Virus record (IMG/VR): IMGVR_UViG_3300014913_000030
Location: 1 to 39,802 of that record
Length of the DNA: 39,802 nucleotides
Source: a virus
Direction: 5' to 3' (one strand)
Below the pieces are notes generated by a model. The model was not told where the DNA came from. It saw nothing but the letters and a program-made list of their open reading frames with translations, and made no database searches. Numbering within the stretch: the first letter of the stretch is position 1; each line of letters opens with the position of its first letter. A program made the position numbers and the translations under genes. Positions 29,659 through 38,300 of this stretch are shown here, piece by piece.

Positions 29659-30200
29659 TCTTTGCCCCGGAATCGATCGTGGCCATGGTGAACGGGTCCA
29701 AGATCCAGACACGGCGCGTGGCGCAACCAGGCGATCGGTATCACCTGGCCAGCGATCCCCAGCGTCCGCGGTTCCTCCAGTACGTGCGGGGCGTCCCCAC
29801 CCAGGGCTGGGACGTGTTGAAAGTCCTCCGCACCAACAAGGCCGGACGCCTGTACAGCCCGTTTTACAAGGGACAGTCCATTGCCGTGTGTCCAGGCCGT
29901 GGAAAAAAGGCTGTGGGCCGAATCCGCCTCACCAGGATCCGGCTGGTGCCAGTGGACAGGATCACCTGGAGGGATGCGAGCGGGGAAGGTGTGTACCGCC
30001 AGATACATTACCCGGACGGAATCCCCCACCATTACCGCATGGATTACAATGGGCACACCACCGTGGGGCGCACACCACCGGAGGCATTCCTTGGTGGGTT
30101 TGCTCGTGTCCACCCCAAGGGGACGCCCACCAAGTACCTGTGGGCCCTGACGTTCATTGCTTTTGGATGGGTGCCCTCCAGGATGACCTGGGCCCGTTGA
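29655..30200 (+). CDS. ASCH-like (PUA superfamily) protein
   Basis: 181 residues from ATG 29655 with GGAAGGAGGG upstream. The start MIFAPESIVAMVNGSKIQTRRV and the segment GQSIAVCPGRGKKAVGRIRLTRIRLVPV match the ASCH pattern (a G-x-K-x-x-T-R-R helix, then a strand after the GQ/VCPGRG turn), ending with ITWRDASGEG. It probably binds nucleic acid or a modified nucleoside. Second of three ASCH-like proteins here. Confidence 0.75.
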   Translation: MIFAPESIVAMVNGSKIQTRRVAQPGDRYHLASDPQRPRFLQYVRGVPTQGWDVLKVLRTNKAGRLYSPFYKGQSIAVCPGRGKKAVGRIRLTRIRLVPVDRITWRDASGEGVYRQIHYPDGIPHHYRMDYNGHTTVGRTPPEAFLGGFARVHPKGTPTKYLWALTFIAFGWVPSRMTWAR

Positions 30201-30226
30201 CCCCAACCGCAAACTGTGTTTAGACT
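30197..30226 (+). promoter_or_regulatory. Sigma70-like promoter
   Basis: TTGACC (30197-30202), 18-nt spacer ending CTGTGTT, TAGACT (30221-30226), then GTTAAC. The -35 overlaps the upstream stop codon. Good match to the recurring set. Confidence 0.65.
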
Positions 30227-30248
30227 GTTAACCCACTGGAGGTGAGTG

Positions 30249-30578
30249 ATGGCAACAACCACGCCCACGCTGGCGTCCAAGGTGCTGGCGGATCTTGCGG
30301 GACAGATCGCACTGTTCCCCAGGTGGAACCCACGGGCATTCGAGGCCCAGATCAAAGCGTTCACATGGGGGCGCACATCCATGGAACTGAAACTGTCCTG
30401 TGGATGCAAGGCCAAGGTGCCCGTGTGCCTGGTGATCGGGTGGGGACAGATCGACGGGCCCAACCCGGAGGTGTTGACCGCATCGATCGCGTGTCCCAAG
30501 TGCGGAACGAAAACAGCGGAGGTGAGCCTGTGGCCCGTGGTGCCGTCCACGGTCAAGGCGGGGAGGGATCATGAATAG
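30249..30578 (+). CDS. Small zinc-binding protein
   Basis: 109 residues from ATG 30249, 8 nt after GGAGGTGA. Helical start, then SCGCKAKVPVC (Cys51, Cys53, Cys60) and ACPKCG (Cys82, Cys85), with beta strands between. Overlaps the next gene by 8 nt. Function unknown. Confidence 0.65.
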   Translation: MATTTPTLASKVLADLAGQIALFPRWNPRAFEAQIKAFTWGRTSMELKLSCGCKAKVPVCLVIGWGQIDGPNPEVLTASIACPKCGTKTAEVSLWPVVPSTVKAGRDHE

Positions 30579-31011
30579 ACCAGGGACAGCGGGAAAACAC
30601 CTGGCGGACCTGTACCGCGGGGGGCCGCACTTCACCAACGCGGAATGGGCCCGGCGGGTGCTGGATCGCCTGACGGAAAACGCACCGTGGATCCTGGTGG
30701 ACGTGGTGCATGACAAGGAACTGGAATTCCATGTGAGCACGGGGCACGGTGCGGCCCGCGTGGTGATCGAACAGGTCCGGGATCACTTCATGCACTGGGC
30801 CGGGGAGGAACTGGGTGCCCTGGGGCTTGCCACGAAAAGCACCACCGCACAACAGGCGGTGGACTGTTGCGCCCTGTACGTTCACCGCCAGGTGGTGGAA
30901 GCTGCGGACCCCGGTGTGGGTGGTGTGTGTTTCAAGGACTGGCCCCGTGATGACTGGCCAGCGTTCCAGGCTGGGTTCATTGCTGGTGTGCAACTGGTGG
31001 GGGGCAAGTGA
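30571..31011 (+). CDS. Hypothetical protein
   Basis: 146 residues. Alpha/beta, with ENAPWILVDVVHD and strand ELEFHV, then helices, a CC pair (VDCCALYVH) and a final amphipathic helix (WPAFQAGFIAGVQLVGG). No family recognised. GTGA overlap downstream. Confidence 0.6.
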   Translation: MNRPGTAGKHLADLYRGGPHFTNAEWARRVLDRLTENAPWILVDVVHDKELEFHVSTGHGAARVVIEQVRDHFMHWAGEELGALGLATKSTTAQQAVDCCALYVHRQVVEAADPGVGGVCFKDWPRDDWPAFQAGFIAGVQLVGGK

Positions 31012-31340
31012 CCACGCGCCAGGTGCAGGTCCGGCGGAAACGGATCGAGCGGTGGATCAATCGCATGGCCAACCTGGAACCACGGTACGGTTCCCGCCAC
31101 CATGTCAAGCTGGTGGACCTTGGGACGCACCAGGCCCAGCGGACGATCTATGCCCACAACAACAACCCGGACCACCAGGTGGAGGATCTGATCGGGAAGA
31201 TCGGCCGGGGGCCGGAAGCGGATCGACTGTGGGCCATGCTGTGCGCTGTCACGGAGGACTGGCGCATGGGTGAATTGGACGTGGCCGTGGTCAAGTCCAA
31301 CCTGTGGTCCGCCGCGTATGACGCGGTGGGGGAACCTTGA
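31008..31340 (+). CDS. Small basic hypothetical protein
   Basis: 110 residues from GTG 31008. Basic start (RQVQVRRKRIERWI), a His/Asn-rich middle (TIYAHNNNPDHQ) and a Trp-containing helical end. The stop (TGA 31338-31340) lies in the TTGACA of the next promoter. Function unknown. Confidence 0.6.
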   Translation: MTTRQVQVRRKRIERWINRMANLEPRYGSRHHVKLVDLGTHQAQRTIYAHNNNPDHQVEDLIGKIGRGPEADRLWAMLCAVTEDWRMGELDVAVVKSNLWSAAYDAVGEP

Positions 31341-31367
31341 CAGGAGGGATCGGCGGTGCGGTATGAT
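31337..31367 (+). promoter_or_regulatory. Strong-looking sigma70-like promoter for the lysis-type genes
   Basis: TTGACA (31337-31342, consensus), TATGAT (31362-31367, one mismatch), spacer 19 nt, which is longer than ideal. It stands 58 nt before the ATG of the transglycosylase-like protein. The hexamers are the best in the window. Confidence 0.6.
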
Positions 31368-31424
31368 GGGAATCACCAACCAGTTGAGTTAATCCCAGCA
31401 ACAGCAAGGCAAGGAGGTGACGTG

Positions 31425-32615
31425 ATGCGGGCGGACGTGCGGGAAGTGTTGCGCGTGATCCTGTTCATGGTGGGTGTGATCGTGGTGGTTGCGATCCTGG
31501 CCCTGGTGGCTACCAAGGCGATCGGCGCGGAAGATCCCCCAGCATCCACGGACAAATCCGTGGAGGAGGAACAGTGGGATCAGTACGACAAGGCCACCAA
31601 GGGATCGGGGGCGGGGGAGGACATCCCCAGCCCGGATGACCTGGTGTTGCCGGAACCCTGGACGGAGGGGTGTACCGGGTACTGTCCATCGATCGTCAAC
31701 GGGGTGATCGCCGGATCCAAGTGGTGCCTGAATCCAAAATCCAAGTGCCACACCAGCCACCGGAACCGCTCATGGGATATCTGGACGGAGGACGGTGTGT
31801 GGATCGAGGAATCCTGTGGAGGCCAGCCTGGGATCCTGATCGCCGGAACGGTGCGGACGGAATCGGAAGGTAAGACGTTCAACCAGACCACCTCCTCCAC
31901 GGGTGAGTGTGGGAAGGCGTCGATCGACCTGGCCCACGCCCAGGCCCTGAACGTGAACGCCTGTGATCCCCACGCCAACCTGTACGCGGCCGGACACTTC
32001 CGCAACAAGCGGCTGATCAAGTTGCGTGAGCGGTTCCCGGATCTCACCATGGCCCCGCTGGAGGATCAGTGGAAGCTGGCCGGGGCTGCGGGTGCGATCG
32101 GCACCAACAAGGTGGTGAAGCTGATCGAGTGGTCCGGGGCCCTCCGGGTCAAGCCGGACGGGACGCTGAAATACAGCCACCCGTATGAACGGGTCAAGCG
32201 ATGGATGAAATGGGCACACGGGCGGTGGGTGAAGGCGCAAAAGGTATACCAGGAGGATCCCTGGGCCCTGGCCGCGGACCCGGCCCTGGAAAAGTTCCTC
32301 CACCTGTACAGCCCAGGGAGCCAGTGGTCCAGCGTGTTCGGAAAGCGTGGGGGCAAGGTGGCGTTCCGCTTTGCTCGTGTGGGGGCCCAGATTGACCTCC
32401 TCCGCGATCTTTACCTGGGGGGTATGCCCTGGGGTGAGCCTGTGATCCCAACGCGCCCAGCGGGCCTCCTGGGCTTCCCAGGGAAGGGGAAACACTGTGC
32501 CTGTGGACTGTGGCCGGAACTGGAGGACGCCAAGCCCAGCAAGGCGGACCACCAGGCCATGGTGGCCAGCATGAACGGCACGGTCCCGGTGGACCCCAGG
32601 ACGTTGAAGCCATGA
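31425..32615 (+). CDS. Membrane-anchored lytic transglycosylase-like protein
   Basis: 396 residues from ATG 31425 after AAGGAGGTGACG. One N-terminal membrane segment (~9-31) anchors a periplasmic part. The segment VRTESEG (Glu146-Ser147), SSTGECGKASID (~157-168) and DPHANLYAAGHFRNKRL (~181-197) follows the SLT/GH23 order: catalytic E-S, G-x-x-G-x-x-Q/x-I, then D-P-x-x-N. Predicted to cleave peptidoglycan. The cysteines (80-180) suggest disulfides in an oxidising compartment. Serves as endolysin or virion-independent muralytic enzyme; a role in DNA entry is an alternative. Two small membrane proteins follow. Confidence 0.7.
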   Translation: MRADVREVLRVILFMVGVIVVVAILALVATKAIGAEDPPASTDKSVEEEQWDQYDKATKGSGAGEDIPSPDDLVLPEPWTEGCTGYCPSIVNGVIAGSKWCLNPKSKCHTSHRNRSWDIWTEDGVWIEESCGGQPGILIAGTVRTESEGKTFNQTTSSTGECGKASIDLAHAQALNVNACDPHANLYAAGHFRNKRLIKLRERFPDLTMAPLEDQWKLAGAAGAIGTNKVVKLIEWSGALRVKPDGTLKYSHPYERVKRWMKWAHGRWVKAQKVYQEDPWALAADPALEKFLHLYSPGSQWSSVFGKRGGKVAFRFARVGAQIDLLRDLYLGGMPWGEPVIPTRPAGLLGFPGKGKHCACGLWPELEDAKPSKADHQAMVASMNGTVPVDPRTLKP

Positions 32616-33001
32616 CACGCTGGACGCCTCGCAACGTGGTGGTGGTGCTGGTGGTGGCGTCCCTGTGCGCCGCGCTGCCCGCGTCGATCATGTGGCGTGG
32701 TGCCCATGTGCGATCCGCCCAGGCCCAGGACGATCGCCTCCACGTGTGCGAGATCGAGCGGGACGCGGCGGAGGCGGACGTGGCCTCCGTGGAGGCCGTG
32801 TGGCCCGGACTGTTGAAGCGGTGCAAGGAATCCCGGAAGGCGGACAACGTGGACCACCAGGAACAGGTCAACACACTCACCCACCGGATCAACTGGTGCT
32901 GGCCCAGTGAATGCCAGGCCAAGCTGGTGGACTGCCGCAACGGGATGAAATCGGAGGAGGCGTGGTACCAGAAACGCCTCCGCCTGTGTGGGTGCAACTG
33001 A
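32612..33001 (+). CDS. Small membrane-anchored protein, spanin-like layout
   Basis: 129 residues, ATGA overlap. A membrane segment or signal anchor (~8-25) is followed by a charged helical domain with several Cys (CEIERD, LLKRCKES, CWPSEC, LVDCRNG, LCGC). The N-anchored helix fits an i-spanin (Rz-like) between a muralytic enzyme and another membrane protein. No o-spanin with a lipobox was found nested in it. Moderate call. Confidence 0.55.
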   Translation: MTRWTPRNVVVVLVVASLCAALPASIMWRGAHVRSAQAQDDRLHVCEIERDAAEADVASVEAVWPGLLKRCKESRKADNVDHQEQVNTLTHRINWCWPSECQAKLVDCRNGMKSEEAWYQKRLRLCGCN

Positions 33002-33213
33002 TGGACGCCCAGGCGATCGGCCAACTGGCCTGTGACGTGTTGAAGATCGGCGGAGCCGTTGTCCTGTTCCTGGGTGTTGTGCTATTTTTTCGATCGCTTG
33101 GACAGGTGGCTGGGGATCAAGTAGGGAAACGCCCCAGGCTACCACCAGCAAGGCCAGGGGGCCCAGTTAATGCGCGGAAACGATCAGTGTCCAGGGTGCC
33201 ACCACTGGGTTGA
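33001..33213 (+). CDS. Small single-pass membrane protein, holin candidate
   Basis: 70 residues from ATG 33001, one-base overlap with the preceding stop. One hydrophobic segment (~14-31, IGGAVVLFLGVVLFF) and a long basic tail (RPRLPPARPG, NARKRS). Size, charge and position beside the transglycosylase-like and spanin-like genes make it a candidate class III holin. The extended basic tail overlaps the next gene by 44 nt. Confidence 0.5.
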   Translation: MDAQAIGQLACDVLKIGGAVVLFLGVVLFFRSLGQVAGDQVGKRPRLPPARPGGPVNARKRSVSRVPPLG

Positions 33214-33595
33214 CGCCCACGGAAGGTTGGAGGCCGTGTGCGGGTGGTGTGGGTTCAGCACCACGCCCCGCCCAATCGGATCGCCAGCGGTCCACCAGCG
33301 GAGGCCGTGCAACCTCATGGACCTGGGATCCGTCCCCGGTCCTGGCGTCGAGGTTGCCCAGGCGTGGCAACGCACCGCCATGAGGTTGGAGGATCTGGAC
33401 CTGTCCCAGTTCCGGGGTGTGACGCTGGCCCAGGTGTGCCATGTCTGCACCGGGTCCGGACTGGAACCGGGATCGCGGTGGCACATCGAACGCGGGAGCC
33501 CCAGGTACAAACACCCGTGCCAGTCATGCGAGGGGCGCGGGTATCACGGTGAACGAAAACTGGAGGGGACACATGGCGCGGCGCGTACCACCTAA
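33170..33595 (+). CDS. Zinc-finger protein with DnaJ-type repeats
   Basis: 141 residues from ATG 33170. An N-terminal Cys4 site (CPGC..CGWCG) is followed by two CxxCxGxG units, CHVCTGSG and CQSCEGRG, ~35 residues apart. Same type of finger as the protein at 16368, so the phage has two of these. No J domain. Overlaps the RuvC-like gene by 23 nt. Confidence 0.7.
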   Translation: MRGNDQCPGCHHWVDAHGRLEAVCGWCGFSTTPRPIGSPAVHQRRPCNLMDLGSVPGPGVEVAQAWQRTAMRLEDLDLSQFRGVTLAQVCHVCTGSGLEPGSRWHIERGSPRYKHPCQSCEGRGYHGERKLEGTHGAARTT

Positions 33596-34079
33596 CACGA
33601 TCAGCGGGGATCCCGGCGGGGAATGTGGCCTGGTGCTGTGGAAAGATCGACGGATCCACATGGTGCAGGGGTTCAACATCAAAACCCGTCCCGGTGCCAA
33701 TGCCCTGGCGGAATGGATCAAGGACGCGATCGTGAACCATGAGGTGGGGCACCTGGTGATCGAACAGCAATACCCCAGGCCCGGCCGATCGTTCCGGTCC
33801 GTGTTCGGGTTGGCCGCGTACCGTGGCGCGGTGGAACACGAATGCCGGAAGCTGGGGATCGTGCCTGGCCGGATCAAACGCCTCCAACCCCAGGAATGGA
33901 AGGGCCCCGCGATCAGGCTGTGCGGGGCCAAGTGGAAGGACAAGGATCGGGTGATCCAGCAATACGCCCGCAACCTCCTGGACCAGTACGGGGTGGGCTT
34001 CCCGGTTCCGTGGTCCCGGGACGTTGGGGACGCGATCGTGATCGGCCACTTCCACCTCCACCGCGGGCTGTATGCTTGA
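33573..34079 (+). CDS. RuvC-like Holliday junction resolvase
   Basis: 168 residues from ATG 33573 with TGGAGGGG upstream. The RNase H fold carries the RuvC acids: ISGDPG (Asp13), VIEQQYP (Glu64) and RDVGDAIVIGH (Asp150, Asp153). RAVEH-type helix and KRLQPQEWK match the RuvC middle region (AP..VK/W). It would resolve branched replication or recombination intermediates before packaging. The length is typical. Confidence 0.85.
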   Translation: MARRVPPNTISGDPGGECGLVLWKDRRIHMVQGFNIKTRPGANALAEWIKDAIVNHEVGHLVIEQQYPRPGRSFRSVFGLAAYRGAVEHECRKLGIVPGRIKRLQPQEWKGPAIRLCGAKWKDKDRVIQQYARNLLDQYGVGFPVPWSRDVGDAIVIGHFHLHRGLYA

Positions 34080-34104
34080 CCCTCCCCTCCGCGCTGTGTA
34101 GTCT
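34076..34104 (+). promoter_or_regulatory. Sigma70-like promoter
   Basis: TTGACC (34076-34081), 17-nt spacer ending GCTGTG, TAGTCT (34099-34104). Its -35 overlaps the RuvC stop. A leader with GTTAA and AAGGAGGG leads to the lipoprotein gene. Confidence 0.7.
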
Positions 34105-34147
34105 GTCCCCGATCTCACATAGTTAACGCCCGCCAAGGAGGGAACCC

Positions 34148-34729
34148 ATGCAACGATCCGCCATGTCCCTGATCCTCATGCTCATGTCCGTGACCCTGAT
34201 CGCCTGTGGAGGTGACGGGATGCGGTCCAATATCAATGACGCCCGGATGGGGATCGGCGCGGGCGGTACCGCCTTGAAGGCCGCGGACACCGTGGTGGCG
34301 GATCTCTACAAGGACGCCCCCATGGAGGACACCCAATCGTACTGCCGAAACAAGATCGCGGGCCTGGTGTTCACCCAGGTGAAGGTGATCCTGGTCAACG
34401 CGGCGGACGTGGTGAAGCTGTGGGAGGAGGCGTGGATCATCAGTGAGGCCAACAAGGCCAAGGACGCGGACACCCCGCTGGATGAGGCCAACGTGCTGTC
34501 CAGTGAATCGGACTGGATGCGGATCGCCACGGAGGTGGCTGGTGTACTTCACGGGATGTGGGCCACCTTGAAGCTGTGGATCCCTGACAAGATCCCCACC
34601 GTGGTGGAGTACGCGGTCACGTTCCTGGTGAGCCTGTCCGGCAAGCCCGTGGTGTCCCATGAATTCGACTGGACGGACCTGGAGGGATCCGTGTGCATGG
34701 ATTACCTCCCAGGCGGAGGTGGATCATGA
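34148..34729 (+). CDS. Lipoprotein
   Basis: 193 residues from ATG 34148, with AAGGAGGG upstream. A signal peptide with basic start (MQR) and hydrophobic core (LILMLMSVTL) ends in the lipobox LIAC-GG (Cys20). The mature part is helical and acidic. Phage lipoproteins include superinfection-exclusion and o-spanin proteins; this one is too long for a typical o-spanin. First gene after a strong promoter. Function unknown. Confidence 0.75.
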   Translation: MQRSAMSLILMLMSVTLIACGGDGMRSNINDARMGIGAGGTALKAADTVVADLYKDAPMEDTQSYCRNKIAGLVFTQVKVILVNAADVVKLWEEAWIISEANKAKDADTPLDEANVLSSESDWMRIATEVAGVLHGMWATLKLWIPDKIPTVVEYAVTFLVSLSGKPVVSHEFDWTDLEGSVCMDYLPGGGGS

Positions 34730-34932
34730 GCGTGGCGGCGGATGTTGCTGAAATCGTTTTCGACGTGATCGGCGCGATCAAGGGTGACGTGGTGGACATG
34801 GTGAAAAAGGGAATGGCGGGTGAGGACATCAGCCACCACTGGGTGATGGAAAAGATCCCGGCGGAACTGCAAACCGTGGTTCAGGACAAGATCAAAACCG
34901 CCCAGCGGAAGGCGGCGGGGCTCCCCGTTTAG
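34726..34932 (+). CDS. Small helical hypothetical protein
   Basis: 68 residues, ATGA overlap with the lipoprotein, GGAGGTGG upstream. Amphipathic helices (DVAEIVFDVIGAIKG, ELQTVVQDKIKTAQRKAAG). No clear membrane segment. Function unknown. Confidence 0.6.
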   Translation: MSVAADVAEIVFDVIGAIKGDVVDMVKKGMAGEDISHHWVMEKIPAELQTVVQDKIKTAQRKAAGLPV

Positions 34933-34933
34933 C

Positions 34934-35287
34934 ATGGACGGCACATCACAGGTGGAAGCCCAGGCAATCCACGTGGCCTCCCCCATGGGGGATCTGATCG
35001 CTGCTGGTGAGAAAACCCTCCTGGTGAAAACCCACAGGTTCGATCTGGCCGGGCGTGAATTCATGCTGGCCCAGGAGGGCGCGATCCTTGGCCGGGTCAA
35101 GTTCGGGGACGCGGTGAAGGTGGAGGGGATCGGGAAGCTCGAAAGCCTCCAGGAACGCCACCGCATCATGGCCGCGGAACGTCAAAGCTGGTGGGGTGAT
35201 TCCCGCGTGTTTTGGACCTGGCCCGTGGAGGTGCTGGACAGGCCGATCCCCCCAAGCCGTACACGCTGGGCGGGGTGCAGACTCTGA
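34934..35287 (+). CDS. ASCH/PUA-like small protein
   Basis: 117 residues from ATG 34934. The pattern AIHVASPMGDLIAAGEKTLLVKT, a strand with REFMLAQEGAILGRVKFG and a late helix with WW and VFWTWPV looks like a short ASCH-type domain (LI..G.KT.LVK, then I.G.....G). It sits directly before the portal gene. Third ASCH-like protein here; similarity is weaker than for the others. Confidence 0.55.
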   Translation: MDGTSQVEAQAIHVASPMGDLIAAGEKTLLVKTHRFDLAGREFMLAQEGAILGRVKFGDAVKVEGIGKLESLQERHRIMAAERQSWWGDSRVFWTWPVEVLDRPIPPSRTRWAGCRL

Positions 35288-35331
35288 TCAGTGATGTGGT
35301 GTCCAAGGACGGCACAGGGGAGGTGGTACTC

Positions 35332-38300
35332 ATGCCCACCAAGCATGACGACGGTCTGGCCACCGGGGCCATGGTCGAAGTGGACACCGTGGAACCCGGA
35401 GGCGGATCGCTGGCTCACAGCGTGGGGGCCCTCCTCCAGGGCCAAGCTGATCGCCTGTACGGAGGCCAGCACCATGACGGCCAGGGCCCCATGCCATACG
35501 GTGGCATGGCACCAGTGGCCAAGGGTGCGGAGGACACGGTGGAAGCCACCAGTCTCCCGCCGGATGAAACCATGTATGCGGCGTTTGTCGCGGCGGGCGC
35601 ACTGGAACCTCCGATCCCTCCTGATTTCTTCATTGAAATCTTGCGCCAGTCCAACGTGTTGAAGCAATGCCTGGACGTGTACGCCACCAACGTGGACGGG
35701 TTCGGGCACCACTTCGATCCGATCCTCGATCTGGATTCCGACGACGCCACGCGCCTGGTGGATTCCATGCTGGTGGCGGAAGTGCCGGAAGGTTCCAGCC
35801 TCCCGGACGGTGAAGAGGATCGGGAGGGCCTCCTGGAGGCCAGGCTGGAACGGTACCGCCAGGACGCTGCCCTGGAACTGTCCAGGCTGGAGGGCTTTTT
35901 CGACTGGGCCGGGGAGGGCCAGTCGTTTGTCAAGCTGCGGAAGTACACCAGGCTGGATCAGGAACTGATCGGGTGGGGTGGCTGGGAAGTGTTGCGGAAC
36001 GCCAAGGGTGAGGTGTCGAAATTCGTACACGTCCCCGGGTACACGATCCGCCTGTTGCCCAAGGACAAGCAACCCACCAAGATCGTGGAAGTGCAACGGC
36101 ACGGGGCCCCGTGGGAATCAAAGGACGTCCCGGTGTGGAGGTACTTCCGGCGGTTTGTCCACTGGCAAGGTGGCGGACGCCAGGGCGGGAAGATCGTACA
36201 CTTCCGCGATTTCCTGGATCCCCGCACGGTGTCCAGGGACACGGGGCGGTACTATCCCACCGTCGAGGCCATGCACCAGGAGGAGGGCACCCACGCCCGG
36301 GCCGCCAACGAAATGATCTACTTTTCGGACGCCTCACTGGATACCCCATACGGGGAACCCAGGTGGATCGGCAACCTGCTGTCCGTCCTGGGATCGAGGT
36401 CCGCGGAGGAGGTCAATTTCCTGTTCTTTCAAAACAAGTCGATCCCTCCGCTGGTGCTCATGATCAGTGGTGGTGGCGTCACCCCTGATGACGTTGAAGC
36501 CCTGAAAACCAGGATCCGTGATGAACTGCAAGGGGGCCCGGCCAAGCATCACAAGATCCTGATCGTGACCGCGAAAACGGATCCCACCACCGGGCAACAG
36601 CCCACCCTGGAATTCAAGCCACTGACGGAAGCGATCATGAAGGAGGGCCTGTTCCTGGAGTATGACAAGGCCAACCGCTTCAAGGTGGCCCAGTCCATGC
36701 GGATCCCTCCCATCCTGATCGGGGACACCAAGGATTTCAACAGGGCGTGTTATTCGGATGACACGGAAACCTTGACCGATCGTGGGTGGAAACTACACCA
36801 TGAGATTGGACCCGATGAAAGGATCGCCGTGTACGATTCCGAATCGGAACACATCCGTTTCGTGGTGCCAGCGGAAAAGCACGTGTATGACGTGGAGGAT
36901 GAGGAATTGTTGCGGTTTCATAATCGCCACACGGATTGCTTGGTGACATCAGACCACACGATGCTGATCCAATCCGCCCAGGCCAAGGCGGAGGCGCACT
37001 GGGAATCCCAAAAGGCGGAGGAAATCCCGTACAACCGAATCAATGTCAAGCTAGCTGGCAAGTGGAAAGGTGTCGAAGGGGAATCGTTCAAGTTGCCCCA
37101 GACGGAGGGATGTGCCGCGCCGCGCGGACATGATCACGATCGGGTGGTGCCATTCGATACCTGGTTGGAATTTCTGGGTTACTGGATCAGTGAGGGTGGC
37201 CTCCTGATGACAGATCATCCAGCGGCCCCGTACCTGGTGTATGTCGATCAGAAAAAGCCGGAGGTGAGAGAACGGATCCGGGATTGCCTCGATCGCCTCG
37301 GGTGGACATACAGCGTTCAGGAAAAGCCCTGTGGTACAACCCATTTCTTGATTTCCAGCAGGTGCCTCCGTGATTGGTTGGTGCGGAATTGCGGGACGCA
37401 TTCGCATGATAAGCGTATCCCGTGGGAATACCTTGATCTCCCATTGGATCAGTTGCTGATCCTCTTCAATGCCCTCATGGATGGGGATGGTACCGTGGAT
37501 TCTCGGGAGGACAGGGACAGCGGAGCGTACTATTCCTCGTCCACGGTTTTGGCTGGCCAGGTTCAACGCCTACTGATCCAGGCCGGTTGCCGTGCAACGA
37601 TCATACCGGGGACCAGGGCGTGGAGGGTCTGTTTCTGTACAAGAGACACCACACGCCTGAATCTGATCGGGGACAAATACCAGCCCGCCTCCATGGAACG
37701 TGTGCGGTACACGGGACAAGTATACTGTTTCAGCGTTCCGGGATATGGGTTTTTTGTCACCAGGCGCAACGGCAAGGTGGCGATTCAGGGTAACACCGCG
37801 CAAGCCGCCCTCCGGTTTGCGGAAACCCAGGTGTTCAGCGGACTGCGATCGGATTTCGACTGGACGATCAACCACCTGATCATGTCCGCCCTGGGGGCGC
37901 GTTACTGGAGGTTTGCATCGAATCCGCCACCACTCACGGATCCCCTGGACGTGGTGGACATGGTGACCGCACTTTCCAAGGAGGGTGTGATCACGCCTGG
38001 GGAGGGAAGGCGTGAGCTTTCCCGCGTTGGGTTCAACCTCGACAAGATCGAAGAGCCCTGGACAAAGCGGCCCCTGGCCGTGACGTTCAGCGGTGTGGGA
38101 TTCGAGGCTGACAAGGGGGAACGCATCACCCAGGCCCAGGACACCGTGGTGTACGATCCGGAATCACCGGACCCCATGACCCCGGAACAGGCCATGGTCC
38201 AACTGGAGGCCACCATGGAGGAGGCGGTTGCCCAGGGTGACGTGCCCGGGGAAGTACTCCAGCGGTTGAACCTCCGCGCCATTCGCCAACGCCTGGTGCC

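Noticed and set aside
32665-32910. Nested outer-membrane spanin inside the spanin-like gene
   Set aside because: The overlapping frame lacks a signal peptide and lipobox.
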